From contig NZ_LN907827.1 in NCBI RefSeq assembly GCF_001517405.1, positions 3,072,915-3,136,914 of the forward strand: 64,000 nt of DNA, in the 5' to 3' direction. The notes under the pieces were generated by a model. The model ran no database searches, had not been told where the DNA came from, and saw only the letters and a list, made by a program, of their open reading frames with translations. Source of the DNA: Duffyella gerundensis (lineage in GTDB: Bacteria > Pseudomonadota > Gammaproteobacteria > Enterobacterales > Enterobacteriaceae). The position numbers and the translations under genes are program-made. Shown one piece after another: positions 17,460 to 29,684 of the stretch (within the stretch, counting starts at the first letter, position 1; each line of letters starts with the position of its first letter).

Positions 17460-18164
17460 TTAACCACCACTTTTTTGGCTATCCAGCACCTGTTTCAGCT
17501 CTTTCGGTCCCTGATAGCCCGGAATCATCATGCCATTTTCCAGCAGCATGGCTGGCGTGCCCTGAATACCGTACAGAATGCCCAGCTTGTACTGCTCATC
17601 CAGTTTGATATCGCAGGCGATTGGCGAGACGGCATTGCCTTTCATCGCTTCATCAAAGGCTTTGTTACGATCCGCCGCACACCAGATCGACTTCATCTGT
17701 TTTTCCACCTGGCCGTTCAGACCTTCACGCGGAAACGCGAGATAGCGCACGGTGATGCCCAGCGCGTTGTAATCGGCCATCTGCTCATGCAGTTTGTGGC
17801 AGTAGCCGCAGGTGATGTCGGTGAACACGGTGATCACATGCTGCTGCTTCGCCGCTTTATACACGATCATCTCTTTGCTCAGCGCATCGACCTTTTTTTG
17901 CAGCAGCTGGTTGGTGACGTTGACCGGCTGCGCGCCGCTGACGTTATACAGCGGACCCTGAATGAAGTGTTTGCCATCTTCAGTGACATAAAGCACGCCG
18001 CTTTCGCTCAGCACCGTTTTTATGCCGGGCAGCGGCGACGGCTGAATTTCGGTCTGCTGCAGGCCCAGTTTTTTTAGTGATTGTTGGATGGCCGCATCGT
18101 CTGCGTGGGCGACATTCGTCAGCGAAGCCGCCAGTAAAGAGAGAACTGCAATACGCTTATACAT
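17460..18164 (-). CDS. dsbC: Periplasmic disulfide isomerase DsbC
   Basis: This 234-residue protein has a Sec signal peptide ending around Ala21 (VAHA) followed by the dimerisation domain. The thioredoxin domain has the active-site motif CGYC at residues 119-122. A second cysteine pair is at about 162 and 184. It rearranges wrong disulfide bonds in the periplasm and is kept reduced by DsbD. It sits between xerD and recJ, as in E. coli, with an AAGGA ribosome-binding site. Confidence 0.97.
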   Translation of the reverse strand: MYKRIAVLSLLAASLTNVAHADDAAIQQSLKKLGLQQTEIQPSPLPGIKTVLSESGVLYVTEDGKHFIQGPLYNVSGAQPVNVTNQLLQKKVDALSKEMIVYKAAKQQHVITVFTDITCGYCHKLHEQMADYNALGITVRYLAFPREGLNGQVEKQMKSIWCAADRNKAFDEAMKGNAVSPIACDIKLDEQYKLGILYGIQGTPAMLLENGMMIPGYQGPKELKQVLDSQKSGG

Positions 18165-18184
18165 CCTGATTCCTTGTGTTCTGG

Positions 18185-19078
18185 CTATGCGCGTGGATGA
18201 TGCTGTTGATGAAGTTGACGCAGTCGCTCGGTGGCAACGTGCGTATAAATTTGGGTGGTCGACAGGTCGCTGTGGCCTAACAACATCTGTACGACACGCA
18301 GGTCGGCGCCATGGTTCAGCAGATGAGTGGCAAAAGCGTGCCGTAATACGTGAGGCGAGAGCTTTTCGCTATCGATACCCGCCAGCGTGGCATAATGTTT
18401 GATGCGATGCCAGAAGGTTTGCCGGGTCATTTGTTGCGCGCGATTGCTGGGAAACAGGACATCCAGCGTGCGACCATTGGTCAACCAGGGGCGACCGTGT
18501 TCCAGATACTGCTCCAGCCAGTGCACCGCCTCTTCGCCCAGCGGCACCAACCGTTCTTTATTGCCTTTACCAATCACGCGCACCACGCCCTGGCGCAAAC
18601 TGACGTCGCTGAGCGTCAGGCTCACCAGCTCGGTGACGCGCAGCCCGGTGGCGTAGAGCAGCTCAAGCATCGCTTTATCCCGCAGCTCAATCGGCTGATC
18701 GGTTACCGGCGCCTGTAACAGGCGCCCCACCTGCGCTTCACTGAGATCTTTCGGCAAACGCTGCGGCAATTTGGGCGCCGCCAGCAGCGCGCTGGGATCG
18801 TCATCGCGCAGCTTTTCACGATAGAGATACTGAAACAGCCGGCGCATGGCGCTGAGCAGCCGCGCCGAACTGGTAGCTTTATAGCCGCCTTCGATACGCT
18901 CAGCGAGGAACGCCTGCAGATCAGCCGCGCCAGCCTGCAACAACGTGAGCTGTTGATGCGCCAGCCAGCCGGTCAGCGTCTGCAAATCCTGCCGATATGA
19001 GGCAAGCGTATTTTGCGCCAGATTACGTTCGATCCAGAGCGCATCCAGAAATTGCTCAAGCAGTTCAGTATCTTGCAC
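18185..19078 (-). CDS. xerD: Site-specific tyrosine recombinase XerD
   Basis: This 297-residue recombinase works with XerC at the dif site to resolve chromosome dimers. All catalytic residues are present: Arg147 (ATGLRVTEL), Lys171, His243 and Arg246 (HVLRHAFATHLL), His269 and the nucleophile Tyr278 (TTQIYTHV). The C-terminal half is almost identical to E. coli XerD. I chose the GTG at 19078 because it aligns with the family N-terminus; a longer in-frame extension upstream overlaps the fldB promoter region and is not supported. It is first in xerD-dsbC-recJ. Confidence 0.96.
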   Translation of the reverse strand: MQDTELLEQFLDALWIERNLAQNTLASYRQDLQTLTGWLAHQQLTLLQAGAADLQAFLAERIEGGYKATSSARLLSAMRRLFQYLYREKLRDDDPSALLAAPKLPQRLPKDLSEAQVGRLLQAPVTDQPIELRDKAMLELLYATGLRVTELVSLTLSDVSLRQGVVRVIGKGNKERLVPLGEEAVHWLEQYLEHGRPWLTNGRTLDVLFPSNRAQQMTRQTFWHRIKHYATLAGIDSEKLSPHVLRHAFATHLLNHGADLRVVQMLLGHSDLSTTQIYTHVATERLRQLHQQHHPRA

Positions 19079-19183
19079 AGTTAAACCACGCGTGAAGGAT
19101 GTGAATTTGTGCTCATTATGCCTGAATTCCGCCCCTGTCTGGTACACTTGCGCCAACGGTACGTCAATATGAGCTCTACCCGC

Positions 19184-19702
19184 ATGAAAATTGGCCTCTT
19201 CTATGGCTCCAGCACCTGTTACACCGAAATGGTCGCGGAAAAGATCCGTGATTTTATCGGTGCCGAGCTGGTGACCTTACACAATGTGAAAGACGATTCT
19301 CCGGCGCTGATGGCGCAGTACGATCTGCTGATTCTTGGCATTCCCACCTGGGATTTTGGCGAGCTGCAGGAGGACTGGGAGGCGATCTGGCAGGAAATTC
19401 CCGCAGTGAATTTGCAGGGAAAAATCGTTGCGATGTACGGCATGGGCGATCAGTTTGGTTACGGCGAATGGTTTCTTGATGCGCTGGGCATGCTGCACGA
19501 TTTGCTGACGCCAATGGGCGTGCGCTTTGTGGGCTACTGGCCGCTGGCAGGCTATGAGTTCACCAGCGCGCGGCCGTTAACCGCTGACGGCACACAGTTT
19601 GTCGGCCTGGCGCTCGACGATGTTAACCAGTTTGAGCTCAGCGATGAACGCATTGAACAGTGGTGCGAACAGATCCTGACCGAAACGGCTGAGCTGCTGT
19701 AG
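19184..19702 (+). CDS. fldB: Flavodoxin FldB
   Basis: This 172-residue FMN-binding electron carrier has the phosphate-binding loop [11 protein letters not shown] at its start, the ring-stacking regions IPTWDFGE and [13 protein letters not shown], and the tail typical of FldB. It donates electrons to reductive enzymes and is superoxide-inducible in E. coli. The ATG at 19184 matches the family N-terminus (MKIGLFYG); an in-frame ATG five codons earlier (19169) cannot be excluded because neither has a strong ribosome-binding site. It is divergent from xerD, as in E. coli. Confidence 0.95.
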   Translation: MKIGLFYGSSTCYTEMVAEKIRDFIGAELVTLHNVKDDSPALMAQYDLLILGIPTWDFGELQEDWEAIWQEIPAVNLQGKIVAMYGMGDQFGYGEWFLDALGMLHDLLTPMGVRFVGYWPLAGYEFTSARPLTADGTQFVGLALDDVNQFELSDERIEQWCEQILTETAELL

Positions 19703-19742
19703 CGTTCGTTATCTGCTCAGCTTGCCTGCTCAATATGCAAGA

Positions 19743-20159
19743 CTAAACAGGCGAATCAGCCGGGCCAGCCGTCAGAATCTGATAGCGCAGCGCGCGCCAT
19801 TCCGCCTCGCTCATGCTGTCACGCATCAGCCAAAACTGCTGCTGCCCCGCCTCACCGCGTAAACGCAGCAGGATCGCCGCGTTCAGGCAGCAGGTTGCCG
19901 GGCAGAGCCGCCAGTGGCGCTGCTGCCAGCGCCAGTCATCATTCTCTTTCCATACCAGCGCGCCGCAGCGCCGCTGTAGCACGTGATGATGGCGTCGCCA
20001 CTCATACATCACCGCGGCCAACAGCAGCAGGTTCAGTAACCCGTAGCTCAGCTGCCACGGCGGCAATAGCGTCACCAGCAGCGCCGCTGTCAGAAACAGC
20101 CCATGGCTCCAGCGCTGTGCCAGCACGGAGGCCTGTAGATCAGCGCGCCACCGGACCAC
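19743..20159 (-). CDS. cptA: Membrane protein CptA (YgfX)
   Basis: This 138-residue protein has two closely spaced membrane segments (about residues 20-55) and a soluble C-terminal domain ending in the [12 protein letters not shown] region typical of YgfX. In E. coli it was described as a toxin-like inhibitor of MreB/FtsZ and as a membrane partner of SdhE; the physiological role is debated. It starts at GTG 20159 and overlaps sdhE by 20 bases, so the pair is translationally coupled. Confidence 0.9.
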   Translation of the reverse strand: MVRWRADLQASVLAQRWSHGLFLTAALLVTLLPPWQLSYGLLNLLLLAAVMYEWRRHHHVLQRRCGALVWKENDDWRWQQRHWRLCPATCCLNAAILLRLRGEAGQQQFWLMRDSMSEAEWRALRYQILTAGPADSPV

Positions 20160-20406
20160 GTTGCTGGTTCCGTTGCTGAATCAGGCGCACCATGCGTTTT
20201 AACTCTTCATCAGCGGGTTCGCCGTGATTCATCATCCAGTTAAACAGATCGGGATCGTCACTCTTTAACAGGCGAATAAACAACTGTTTATCCTCATCAT
20301 TCAGTGAATCATATTCATATTCAAAGAACGGCATGATGGAAATATCCAGTTCAAGCATGCCGCGACGGCAGGCCCAGTGAATGCGTGATTTTTCGTGAAT
20401 ATCCAT
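20140..20406 (-). CDS. sdhE: FAD assembly factor SdhE
   Basis: This 88-residue protein promotes covalent flavinylation of succinate dehydrogenase and fumarate reductase flavoprotein subunits. The essential RGxxE motif is present as RRGMLELD (Arg15, Gly16, Glu19). The start at 20406 ([11 protein letters not shown]) matches the family; two in-frame ATGs lie four and six codons upstream. It is cotranscribed with cptA and divergent from ygfZ, the conserved arrangement. Confidence 0.95.
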   Translation of the reverse strand: MDIHEKSRIHWACRRGMLELDISIMPFFEYEYDSLNDEDKQLFIRLLKSDDPDLFNWMMNHGEPADEELKRMVRLIQQRNQQRGPVAR

Positions 20407-20625
20407 AAGCTCAGTCATCCGCAACGAAAATAATGGCGCTCAGTGTAGCGGTTTTTTAGCACGCTGCCGAAGCCAAATTAGCGCTTTGCGGCACGCCTCG
20501 CAGCTGGCATAAGCGCGGCTCATGACGTATCACGCCTTTTGTGCGCCCTTTTCCGGAAACAGGTTGCAAAGACGCGATGCTCTTTTAACATGAATACCAT
20601 TGTCGTACATTGCCAGGATACTTTT

Positions 20626-21606
20626 ATGCCACGCTTTAGCTTACCGCCACGTCAGCCCGCCGCCTCGGCTCGCCTGCCTTTAACGTTGATTTCTCTGGAA
20701 GAGTGGGCGCTGGTCAGCGTGCAGGGCGCAGACAGCACCTCTTATCTGCAGGGCCAGCTGACGCTGGATGTCGCCGCACTGGATGCCAGTGCGCATAAAC
20801 TCGCCGCCCACTGTGATGCCAAAGGCAAAATGTGGAGCAGCCTGCGGTTGTTTCATCGCGGTGAGGGTTATGCGTATGTTGAGCGTCGCAACCTGCATGA
20901 AACGCAGATTGCTGAACTAAAGAAATATGCCATTTTTGCCAAAGTGACCATTGCCGCCGATGAAGATGCGGTGCTGGTTGGCGTTGCGGGTTTTCAGGCG
21001 CGTGCCGCGCTGACCGGGCTGTTTGATACCTTGCCTGATGCCGCGTCGCCGGTGGTGCAACAGGGTGAAAGCACGCTGCTGTGGTTTGAACAGCCAGCCG
21101 AGCGCTTCATTATTGTTACCTCGCTGGAACAGGCGCAGGCGCTGCAAAACAAACTGGCCGGTGAAGCGCAGCTCAGCGACAGCGCGCAATGGCTGGCGCT
21201 GGATATCGAAGCGGGACTGCCGATTATCGAAGATAAAAACAGCGTGCAGTTTATTCCTCAGGCGACCAATCTTCAGTCGCTGGACGCGATCAGCTTTAAA
21301 AAAGGCTGCTACACCGGCCAGGAGATGGTGGCACGCGCCAAGTTTCGTGGCGCCAACAAGCGCGCCCTTTACTGGCTGGCAGGCAGCGCCGGTCATGTGC
21401 CGGTAGCAGGCGATGCGCTGGAGATGAAGCTGGGTGAAAACTGGCGCCGCACCGGCACCATTCTCAGCGCCGTGCAGCTCGATACCGGTGAAGTATGGGT
21501 GCAGGCGGTCATGAACAACGACCTCGAACCCGCTACCCCGTTTCGCCTGCAGGGCGATGAAGGCGGCGCACTGGCGATCAAACCGCTGCCTTATGTGATT
21601 GAATAA
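20626..21606 (+). CDS. ygfZ: Folate-dependent iron-sulfur cluster protein YgfZ
   Basis: This 326-residue protein has the aminomethyltransferase-like fold and the family signature [17 protein letters not shown] near residue 226, including the conserved cysteine. YgfZ supports assembly or repair of certain Fe-S enzymes, such as MiaB, with tetrahydrofolate. The ATG at 20626 follows AGGA at 20614 and matches the known N-terminus; the open frame extends further upstream but without a comparable site. A strong terminator follows. Confidence 0.95.
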   Translation: MPRFSLPPRQPAASARLPLTLISLEEWALVSVQGADSTSYLQGQLTLDVAALDASAHKLAAHCDAKGKMWSSLRLFHRGEGYAYVERRNLHETQIAELKKYAIFAKVTIAADEDAVLVGVAGFQARAALTGLFDTLPDAASPVVQQGESTLLWFEQPAERFIIVTSLEQAQALQNKLAGEAQLSDSAQWLALDIEAGLPIIEDKNSVQFIPQATNLQSLDAISFKKGCYTGQEMVARAKFRGANKRALYWLAGSAGHVPVAGDALEMKLGENWRRTGTILSAVQLDTGEVWVQAVMNNDLEPATPFRLQGDEGGALAIKPLPYVIE

Positions 21607-21614
21607 CGGATTCA

Positions 21615-21636
21615 GGGGCCATACGGCCCCTTTTTT
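21615..21636 (+). terminator. Terminator after ygfZ
   Basis: GGGGCC-ATAC-GGCCCC is followed by six T residues, and overlaps the end of the convergent trhA gene. Confidence 0.9.
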
Positions 21637-22288
21637 ACATCACGTATAAATAGATAGCGAGGAAATGGCACAGGCTGCCGCCGAGCACAAAACCGTGCCA
21701 GATGGCGTGGTTATAAGGGATACGTTCCGAGACGTAGAAGATGACCCCCAGCGAATAGATCACGCCACCTGCTGCCAACAGCCAGATACCTGCCGCCGGT
21801 AGGATCAGCGCCAGCTGATAAATCACCACCAGCGAAAGCCAGCCCATCAGCAGATAGGTTATTACGGAAAGTTTTTCAAAACGGTGCGCTATGGTGAATT
21901 TGAAAATAATGCCCGCCAGCGCCAGACCCCAGATCACCACCATCAGGCCGTGCGCCAGCGGAGATTTTAATCCTACCAGCAGGAAAGGCGTGTAGGTCCC
22001 GGCAATCAGCAGATAGATGGCGCAGTGATCGAACTTTTTCAGCCAGTACCGCGCGGCCGGATGCGGAATGGAATGATAGAGCGTGGAAGCCAGAAAAAGC
22101 AGAATCATGCTGCCGCCGTAGAGGCTGTAACTGACGATAGCCACTGCGTCAGCCTGCGCCGCCCAAGCCTGATTCAACAGTAGCACCAGGCCGATAATGC
22201 CAAACAGACAGCCAATGCCGTGGCTGATGCTGTTGGCGATCTCCTCCGCCACAGAATATCCCTGCGCGGGTAATGGGGTTTTCGCCAT
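21635..22288 (-). CDS. trhA: Hemolysin III-family membrane protein TrhA (YqfA)
   Basis: This 217-residue protein has seven predicted membrane segments and PAQR/hemolysin-III hallmarks: SISHGIG near residue 22, the conserved STLYHS at about 68, and [16 protein letters not shown] near the end, with the histidines that bind zinc in this superfamily. It acts in the inner membrane and is linked to membrane lipid homeostasis in E. coli. A FabR-type operator lies upstream at 22354, consistent with that role. It is divergent from the RpiR-type regulator. Confidence 0.93.
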   Translation of the reverse strand: MAKTPLPAQGYSVAEEIANSISHGIGCLFGIIGLVLLLNQAWAAQADAVAIVSYSLYGGSMILLFLASTLYHSIPHPAARYWLKKFDHCAIYLLIAGTYTPFLLVGLKSPLAHGLMVVIWGLALAGIIFKFTIAHRFEKLSVITYLLMGWLSLVVIYQLALILPAAGIWLLAAGGVIYSLGVIFYVSERIPYNHAIWHGFVLGGSLCHFLAIYLYVM

Positions 22289-22353
22289 AGGTTCCTCAAA
22301 TGCTGTTATCGCGCCGCAGGATGCAGCACGAATAGCCTATCTGAGAATTATTT

Positions 22354-22372
22354 CAGTGTACACGTGTACGCC
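22354..22372 (-). promoter_or_regulatory. FabR-type operator upstream of trhA
   Basis: On the minus strand GGCGTACACGTGTACACTG contains the 12-base perfect palindrome GTACACGTGTAC (22358-22369). It resembles the FabR (YijC) sites of fabA and fabB, and yqfA is a known predicted FabR target from comparative footprinting. It lies 66 bases upstream of the trhA start. This suggests trhA is tuned with unsaturated fatty acid synthesis. Confidence 0.72.
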
Positions 22373-22486
22373 GTAATATTTTGTGTAGCGCGGTAACGGA
22401 AAGCGCGCCGTGCGCCACAGACGATATCAGCCATGCCCTAAAGTCTGATAAACTCGCGCCTCATTGCTTCAGGAAACGCTTTTGTT

Positions 22487-23218
22487 ATGTTCACTCATAC
22501 CGCACTGGCTTCGCTAAACGATCTTGAAATGCAGGTTTATCAGGTGGTTATTAAGCAATCGGAAAATGTGATGTACATGACGATTCGCGAACTGGCCGAT
22601 GCGGCAGGCGTATCCACCACCACCGTGCTGCGCTTCTGCCGCAAAATGCAGTGCGAGGGTTATGCTGAATTTCGTGTGCGCCTGAAGCTCTATCTTGAGC
22701 AGGAACAGCAGCCGCCTATTCATTATGGCGTGAATGAAATCGTCAGCTTTTTTAAAAGCATTAATAACGATGAGTTTGAGCATTTAATAGCACAGGCGGT
22801 TGCGCATATTATTGACGCGCGGCGGGTTATATTTGTTGGCGCCGGCACATCAGGCACACTGGGTAAATATGGCGCACGCTTCTTCTCTAATATCGGTAAA
22901 TTTAGTAGCCACATTGATGACCCTTATTTCCCGGTTAATAGCGATATGTATAAAGATGCGGTGGCGATTATTTTATCCGTGTCGGGTGAAACGCCGGAAA
23001 TATTGCGCCTTGCCAGCCAGTTCAGCCTACATCGCTGCAAAATCATTAGTTTGACCAACAGCGAAAACTCCTCGCTGGCCAAAATCGCCGATTTCAATCT
23101 CTCTTATCACATGCCCCTTATTCGCGTAAACGGCGGCTTTGATATCACGACCCAGGTGCCGGTGCTCTATATTCTGGAAACCATTGGCCGTCAGCTGGCG
23201 CAATATCTGCCGAAATAA
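22487..23218 (+). CDS. RpiR/MurR-family regulator next to bglA
   Basis: This 243-residue protein has an N-terminal RpiR helix-turn-helix domain (about residues 1-75; TIRELADAAGVSTTTVLRFC) and a C-terminal SIS sugar-phosphate-binding domain (about 95-235; FVGAGTSGTLGKYGARFFSN). Regulators of this type sense phosphorylated sugars. It lies 134 bases upstream of, and co-oriented with, bglA, so control by a phospho-beta-glucoside is a reasonable inference. In E. coli this spot carries yqfB instead. A GACAA..TTGTC imperfect palindrome (23240-23257) lies between the two genes and could be its site. Confidence 0.88.
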   Translation: MFTHTALASLNDLEMQVYQVVIKQSENVMYMTIRELADAAGVSTTTVLRFCRKMQCEGYAEFRVRLKLYLEQEQQPPIHYGVNEIVSFFKSINNDEFEHLIAQAVAHIIDARRVIFVGAGTSGTLGKYGARFFSNIGKFSSHIDDPYFPVNSDMYKDAVAIILSVSGETPEILRLASQFSLHRCKIISLTNSENSSLAKIADFNLSYHMPLIRVNGGFDITTQVPVLYILETIGRQLAQYLPK

Positions 23219-23340
23219 AACAGCCTGTTTTTTCAGTGTGACAAATTACAAATTGTCTCCGGCGTTATATCGTGACATTCAATTCCGCTTTGCTAAACTC
23301 GCCGCATTAACAGAAAAATGTTATCAGTCCAGCAAAATAA

Positions 23341-24792
<1,452 letters not shown>

Positions 24793-24824
24793 CACACCGT
24801 GCTGTTTATCTGATAACACACAAT

Positions 24825-24853
24825 AAAAAGCCGGGCATTGCCCGGCTTTTTTT
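24825..24853. terminator. Bidirectional terminator between bglA and gcvP
   Basis: AAAAAGCCGGGC-ATT-GCCCGGC is followed by seven T residues. The A-run on one side and T-run on the other suit both convergent transcripts. Confidence 0.93.
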
Positions 24854-24863
24854 ATGCGCAAAA

Positions 24864-27734
24864 TTACTGGTAGTCGCCGATCGGCACGCAGGAACAGAAC
24901 AGATTGCGGTCGCCAAAGACGTCATCAAGGCGCTTCACCGTTGGCCAGTATTTGTTTTCGCTGCCGCCAGGAAACACCGCCAGCTCACGGCTGTAAGGAT
25001 GCGTCCATTCACCGACGATCTCTTTCTGCGTATGCGGAGCATTCACCAGCGGGTTGTCTTCAGCAGACCATTCGCCTGCGGCAACGCGATCGATCTCCAT
25101 ACGAATCGCCAGCATGGCATCGATAAATCGATCCAACTCGATTTTGCTTTCCGATTCCGTCGGCTCCACCATCAGCGTTCCGGCTACCGGGAATGACATG
25201 GTCGGCGCATGAAAACCGTAATCGATTAAGCGCTTGGCGATATCCAGCTCGCTAATGCCGGTCTGCTCTTTCAGCGGTCGAATATCCAGAATACATTCGT
25301 GCGCCACATGACCGTCACGACCGGTATAGAGAATTGGGTAGGCTGATTTCAGACGGCTGGCGATGTAGTTAGCGTTTAAGATCGCCACTGAGCTGGCCTG
25401 TTTTAGCCCTTCCGCGCCCATCATGCGGATATACATCCAGCTGATCGGCAGAATCGATGCGCTGCCGAACGGGGCAGCGGACACCGCGCCCTGCTGCGTC
25501 AGCAAGTCGTCGATTTGCACCACGCTGTGACCTGGCACGAACGGCGCCAGATGCGCTTTAACGCCGATAGGGCCCATACCTGGACCGCCACCGCCATGTG
25601 GAATGCAGAAGGTTTTGTGCAGGTTCAGGTGCGAAACATCCGCGCCGATGTAACCTGGCGTGGTGATGCCCACCTGCGCATTCATGTTGGCGCCGTCCAG
25701 ATAAACCTGGCCACCAAACTGATGCACGATTTGGCACACTTCACGGATGGTTTCTTCGTACACGCCGTGCGTTGACGGATAAGTCACCATAATGCAGGAG
25801 AGTTTGCTGCCCGCCTGTTCGGCCTTGATGCGCAGATCGTGCAGGTCAATGTTGCCCTGTTTGTCACAGGCGACCACCACCACCGACATACCCGCCATCT
25901 GCGCAGATGCTGGATTAGTGCCGTGCGCCGAACTCGGAATCAAACAGATTTCACGCTCACCTTCATTGCGGCTTTCATGGTAGCGGCGGATAGCCAGCAG
26001 GCCAGCATACTCGCCCTGAGCGCCAGAGTTTGGCTGCATGCAGAGTGCGTCATAGCCGGTCAGCTGCACCAGCCACTGCGACAGCTGGCCGATCATCTGC
26101 AAATAACCGCCCGCCTGTTCTGCCGGGCAGAAAGGATGCAGCTCGGCAAATTCCGGCCAGGTAATCGGAATCATTTCCGCCGCCGCGTTCAGTTTCATGG
26201 TGCAGGAGCCGAGTGGGATCATCGCCTGATTCAGCGCCAGATCCTTTTTCTCCAGGCTGTGCATGTAACGCATCATCTCAGTTTCGCTGTGATGACGGTT
26301 AAATACTGGATGCGTCAAAATGGCATCGTGACGCTGCAGTGCTGCTGGAATAGAGCTACTGTTGCTCGCCGCGCGATCGAGCGCCTCAATATCCTGACCG
26401 TGATCGTCGCCAAGCAGGATAGCGAACAGCGTAGCGACATCTTCACGGCTGGTGGTTTCATCCAGCGTAATACCGACGGCGTTGAGAATATCGCTGCGCA
26501 GGTTGACGCCAAAGCTCAGCGCACGATTCAGCACTGCTGCCTTGTCGGCGACCTCAATGGTTAAGGTGTCGAACCAGCTGGTATAGCGGCATTTCAGGCC
26601 GCCCTGCTGCAGGCCGGCAGCCAGAATATCGGTCAGGCGATGGATGCGGCTGGCGATGCGCTGCAGGCCAACCGGGCCATGAAATACCGCATACAGGCTG
26701 GCGATATTGGCTAACAGCACCTGTGAAGTACAGATGTTGGAGTTGGCTTTTTCACGACGAATATGCTGCTCGCGCGTTTGCATCGCCATGCGCAGCGCGG
26801 TATTGCCCGCAGCATCGCGCGATACGCCAATGATGCGTCCCGGCATCGAACGTTTGTGCTCGTCGCGGGCAGCGAAAAACGCCGCATGTGGCCCGCCGTA
26901 GCCCATCGGCACACCAAAACGCTGCGCCGATCCGAATACGATATCGGCGCCCTGCTTGCCTGGCGCCTCCAGCAGCAGCAGTGACATAAAGTCTGCCGCT
27001 ACGCTGACCACCACTTTACGTGCGGTGAGTTCGGCAATCAGCTGACGATAATCATGCACTTCGCCACCGGTGCCCACCTGCTGTAACAGCACGCCAAACA
27101 GCGAGTCATGCTCAATCGCTTTCTCTGCGCGATCGACCAGTACCTCAAAGCCGAAGGTTTCAGCACGTGTGCGTACCACGTCCAGTGTCTGCGGGTGAAT
27201 GTCGTCAGCGACAAAAAACTTATTGGCGTTTTTTAGCTTGCTGACGCGCTTCGCCATCGCCATCGCTTCGGCGGCGGCGGTGGCTTCGTCCAGCAGCGAG
27301 GCAGAGGCGATATCCAGCCCGGTTAAATCCAGCGTCAGCTGCTGGAAGTTCAGCAGCGCTTCGAGACGACCCTGCGACACTTCTGGCTGATAAGGGGTGT
27401 AAGCGGTATACCAACCGGGGTTTTCCAGCATATTGCGCAGGATAACCGGCGGCGTCAGCACCGGGGTATATCCCATGCCGATGTAAGATTTGTAACGCTG
27501 ATTCTGACTGGCAATCGCTTTTAGCTCGGCCAGCGCCTGATGTTCCGTCATCGCTTCGCCGACCGCCGGTGGCCCCGGCAGCTGAATATCCGCGGGTACA
27601 ATGGAAGCGATCAACGCATCGAGAGAATCTGCGCCGATCGCCTGCAACATGTCGTGCTGCTGCTGTAGTGACGGGCCGATATGGCGCTCAATAAATGCAC
27701 CGGTATGTTCAAGCTGACTGAGAGTCTGGGTCAT
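24864..27734 (-). CDS. gcvP: Glycine dehydrogenase (decarboxylating), P protein
   Basis: This 956-residue PLP enzyme decarboxylates glycine and loads the aminomethyl group onto lipoyl-GcvH. It is the long, fused form with two homologous halves. The PLP-lysine region [18 protein letters not shown] is in the C-terminal half, and the N-terminal half has the [17 protein letters not shown] motif. The ATG at 27734 matches the family start MTQTLSQLE and follows AGGA. It is the last gene of the gcvT-gcvH-gcvP operon. Confidence 0.98.
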   Translation of the reverse strand: MTQTLSQLEHTGAFIERHIGPSLQQQHDMLQAIGADSLDALIASIVPADIQLPGPPAVGEAMTEHQALAELKAIASQNQRYKSYIGMGYTPVLTPPVILRNMLENPGWYTAYTPYQPEVSQGRLEALLNFQQLTLDLTGLDIASASLLDEATAAAEAMAMAKRVSKLKNANKFFVADDIHPQTLDVVRTRAETFGFEVLVDRAEKAIEHDSLFGVLLQQVGTGGEVHDYRQLIAELTARKVVVSVAADFMSLLLLEAPGKQGADIVFGSAQRFGVPMGYGGPHAAFFAARDEHKRSMPGRIIGVSRDAAGNTALRMAMQTREQHIRREKANSNICTSQVLLANIASLYAVFHGPVGLQRIASRIHRLTDILAAGLQQGGLKCRYTSWFDTLTIEVADKAAVLNRALSFGVNLRSDILNAVGITLDETTSREDVATLFAILLGDDHGQDIEALDRAASNSSSIPAALQRHDAILTHPVFNRHHSETEMMRYMHSLEKKDLALNQAMIPLGSCTMKLNAAAEMIPITWPEFAELHPFCPAEQAGGYLQMIGQLSQWLVQLTGYDALCMQPNSGAQGEYAGLLAIRRYHESRNEGEREICLIPSSAHGTNPASAQMAGMSVVVVACDKQGNIDLHDLRIKAEQAGSKLSCIMVTYPSTHGVYEETIREVCQIVHQFGGQVYLDGANMNAQVGITTPGYIGADVSHLNLHKTFCIPHGGGGPGMGPIGVKAHLAPFVPGHSVVQIDDLLTQQGAVSAAPFGSASILPISWMYIRMMGAEGLKQASSVAILNANYIASRLKSAYPILYTGRDGHVAHECILDIRPLKEQTGISELDIAKRLIDYGFHAPTMSFPVAGTLMVEPTESESKIELDRFIDAMLAIRMEIDRVAAGEWSAEDNPLVNAPHTQKEIVGEWTHPYSRELAVFPGGSENKYWPTVKRLDDVFGDRNLFCSCVPIGDYQ

Positions 27735-27795
27735 TAGCGGTAAATCCTGCATCGGGCATGGTGAATAAAAATCCCTTCGATAAGCAAAGGGTGCA

Positions 27796-27842
27796 GGCGA
27801 GGCTGGCCTCGCCCAGGCCCTTTCTCGCGGACAAAAAGGGCC
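27796..27842 (-). repeat. Paired intercistronic hairpins between gcvH and gcvP
   Basis: Two stems lie in the 117-base gap: the palindrome GGCGAGGCTGGCCTCGCC at 27796-27813, and GGCCCTTT (27816-27823) pairing with AAAGGGCC (27835-27842). The arrangement resembles extragenic palindromes inside operons. It could stabilise the gcvTH message or lower gcvP expression. Confidence 0.6.
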
Positions 27843-27851
27843 AACGCGGGT

Positions 27852-28238
27852 TTACTCTTCGATAGACGCCTTGTAAGCGTCAGCATCTAACAGGTCGTCC
27901 AGTTCTGATGCATCGCTGGCCTTGATTTTAAACAGCCAGCCATCGGTATAAGAGCCACTGTTAACCAGCTCTGGCGAGTCCGTCAGCGCATCATTCACCG
28001 CCACGACTTCGCCGCTTAACGGTGCATAAATATCGGATGCGGCTTTAACTGATTCGGCTACGGCACAGTCATCGCCAGCGGTATAAATCGCGCCAACATC
28101 AGGCAGATCGACAAACACCATATCGCCCAGCAGCTCCTGTGCATGTTCGGTGATGCCAACGGTGTAAGTGCCGTCCGTTTCTTTGCGCACCCATTCGTGG
28201 CTGTCGCGATATTTCAATTCATTAGGTACATTGCTCAT
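27852..28238 (-). CDS. gcvH: Glycine cleavage H protein
   Basis: This 128-residue lipoyl carrier shuttles the aminomethyl group between GcvP, GcvT and the lipoamide dehydrogenase. The lipoylated lysine is in [10 protein letters not shown] at about residue 65. The ATG at 28238 ([10 protein letters not shown]) is nine bases after AGGAG, better placed than the ATG two codons upstream. The gene follows gcvT by 22 bases in the conserved operon order. Confidence 0.98.
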   Translation of the reverse strand: MSNVPNELKYRDSHEWVRKETDGTYTVGITEHAQELLGDMVFVDLPDVGAIYTAGDDCAVAESVKAASDIYAPLSGEVVAVNDALTDSPELVNSGSYTDGWLFKIKASDASELDDLLDADAYKASIEE

Positions 28239-28260
28239 CGCCATTCTCTCCTGACGTAAA

Positions 28261-29355
28261 TTACTGGACCGGCTTACCGGCACGAACAAAAACGGGTTTA
28301 GTGACGTCAACCGGCATTTCGCGGTTGCGAATCTGCACGATGGCACGCTGGCCAATTCCGGCTGGTACACGTGCTAAGGCGATGCTGTAGCCCAGCGTCG
28401 GTGAGAAGCTGCCGCTGGTAATAATGCCCTGCTGTTGCTGACCGAGTTCATCGGTGAAATGCACCGGCAGCGCATTACGCAGCACGCCTTTTTCACGCAG
28501 GATCAGTCCCACCAGCTTCTCGCTGCCATTGGCGCGTTGCGCTTCCAGTGCCTCACGACCAATAAACTGACGATCGGCCGGTTCCCAGCTCACCGTCCAT
28601 GCCATGTTGGCGGCCAGCGGCGAGACGCCTTCGTCCATCTCCTGACCATACAGGTTCATGCCCGCTTCCAGCCGCAGCGTGTCACGCGCGCCCAGCCCTG
28701 CCGGTTTCACCCCAGCAGCGATCAGCTGCTGCCAAAAGTCAGCAGCCTGCGCGGCAGGCAGGGCAATCTCATAACCTGCTTCGCCGGTGTAACCGGTGGT
28801 GGCGATAAAAAGATCGTCAGCCTGCACGCCAAAGAATGGCTTCATGCCGGCCACGGCCTGCCGTTGCGTGTCGCTGAGTAAAGAGTGCGCTTTTGCCTGC
28901 GCCTGCGGACCCTGCACGGCAATCAACGCCAGATCGTCACGTTCGATCAGCTCAACGGCAAAAGGCGCGGCGTGTTCGCGGATCCATTGCAGATCTTTTT
29001 CACGCGTGGCGGAATTCACTACCAGACGGAAGAAATCCTCCGCCATGAAATAGACGATCAGATCGTCAATAACGCCGCCGGAAGCGTTAAGCATGCCGGT
29101 ATAAAGCGCCTTGCCCGGCTGCGTCAGTTTGGCGACGTCATTAGCCAGCAGGTAACGCAGAAAATCACGGGTACGGCTGCCGTGCAGATCAACGATGGTC
29201 ATGTGCGAGACATCAAACATGCCGGCATCGTTGCGCACCGCATGGTGCTCGTCCATCTGCGAGCCATAATGCAGCGGCATCATCCAACCATGGAAATCGA
29301 CCATACGTGCACCGCAGGCCTGATGCTGTTCATACAATGGAGTCTGTTGAGTCAT
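28261..29355 (-). CDS. gcvT: Aminomethyltransferase, T protein
   Basis: This 364-residue enzyme transfers the methylene group from aminomethyl-lipoyl GcvH to tetrahydrofolate, releasing ammonia. Folate-binding features are visible in [19 protein letters not shown], and the N-terminus [11 protein letters not shown] matches E. coli GcvT. The ATG at 29355 follows AGGA at optimal spacing; the longer open frame upstream lacks support. It is first in gcvTHP. Confidence 0.98.
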   Translation of the reverse strand: MTQQTPLYEQHQACGARMVDFHGWMMPLHYGSQMDEHHAVRNDAGMFDVSHMTIVDLHGSRTRDFLRYLLANDVAKLTQPGKALYTGMLNASGGVIDDLIVYFMAEDFFRLVVNSATREKDLQWIREHAAPFAVELIERDDLALIAVQGPQAQAKAHSLLSDTQRQAVAGMKPFFGVQADDLFIATTGYTGEAGYEIALPAAQAADFWQQLIAAGVKPAGLGARDTLRLEAGMNLYGQEMDEGVSPLAANMAWTVSWEPADRQFIGREALEAQRANGSEKLVGLILREKGVLRNALPVHFTDELGQQQQGIITSGSFSPTLGYSIALARVPAGIGQRAIVQIRNREMPVDVTKPVFVRAGKPVQ

Positions 29356-29658
29356 AACTATCCTGTGCATAAGCAAGTCGTTATTTTCTGGCGTTTTTAC
29401 CGGCCGGAATGGCCGACGCAAACGTTATCTTTATCCTGACGTTATCACCTTCAATCGGGATTAACCATAAGCAAAACAGGGTCGAAACCGTTGCGCTGCG
29501 CTTTCTACTCGCAGGCGCTAACAGCGAATATAACCAATTATTTTTATGAAAGCAGAGGATTGAACCGCATCTGAAGGCTGCAACCAGTAAAATTGTGCGC
29601 AGGCTCGCGTTTGTTGATTTTTTTATTCACCGCTACCTCACCTTTCGAATGAGAAAAT

Positions 29659-29684
29659 CTAATCCGATTACGCAGCAAAATTAG
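29659..29684 (-). promoter_or_regulatory. Candidate GcvA-type CTAAT boxes upstream of gcvT
   Basis: The 457-base gap between gcvT and ubiI carries CTAAT at 29659-29663 and its inverted form ATTAG at 29680-29684. GcvA recognises CTAAT pentamers in the E. coli gcv promoter, but the motif is short and could be chance. I see no glycine-riboswitch structure or gene in the gap; the only other clear element is the ubiI terminator. Confidence 0.35.

Noticed and set aside
23240..23257. GACAA..TTGTC palindrome as a firm RpiR-type operator before bglA
   Set aside because: Arms are only five bases and no second copy is evident, so it is mentioned only as a possibility.
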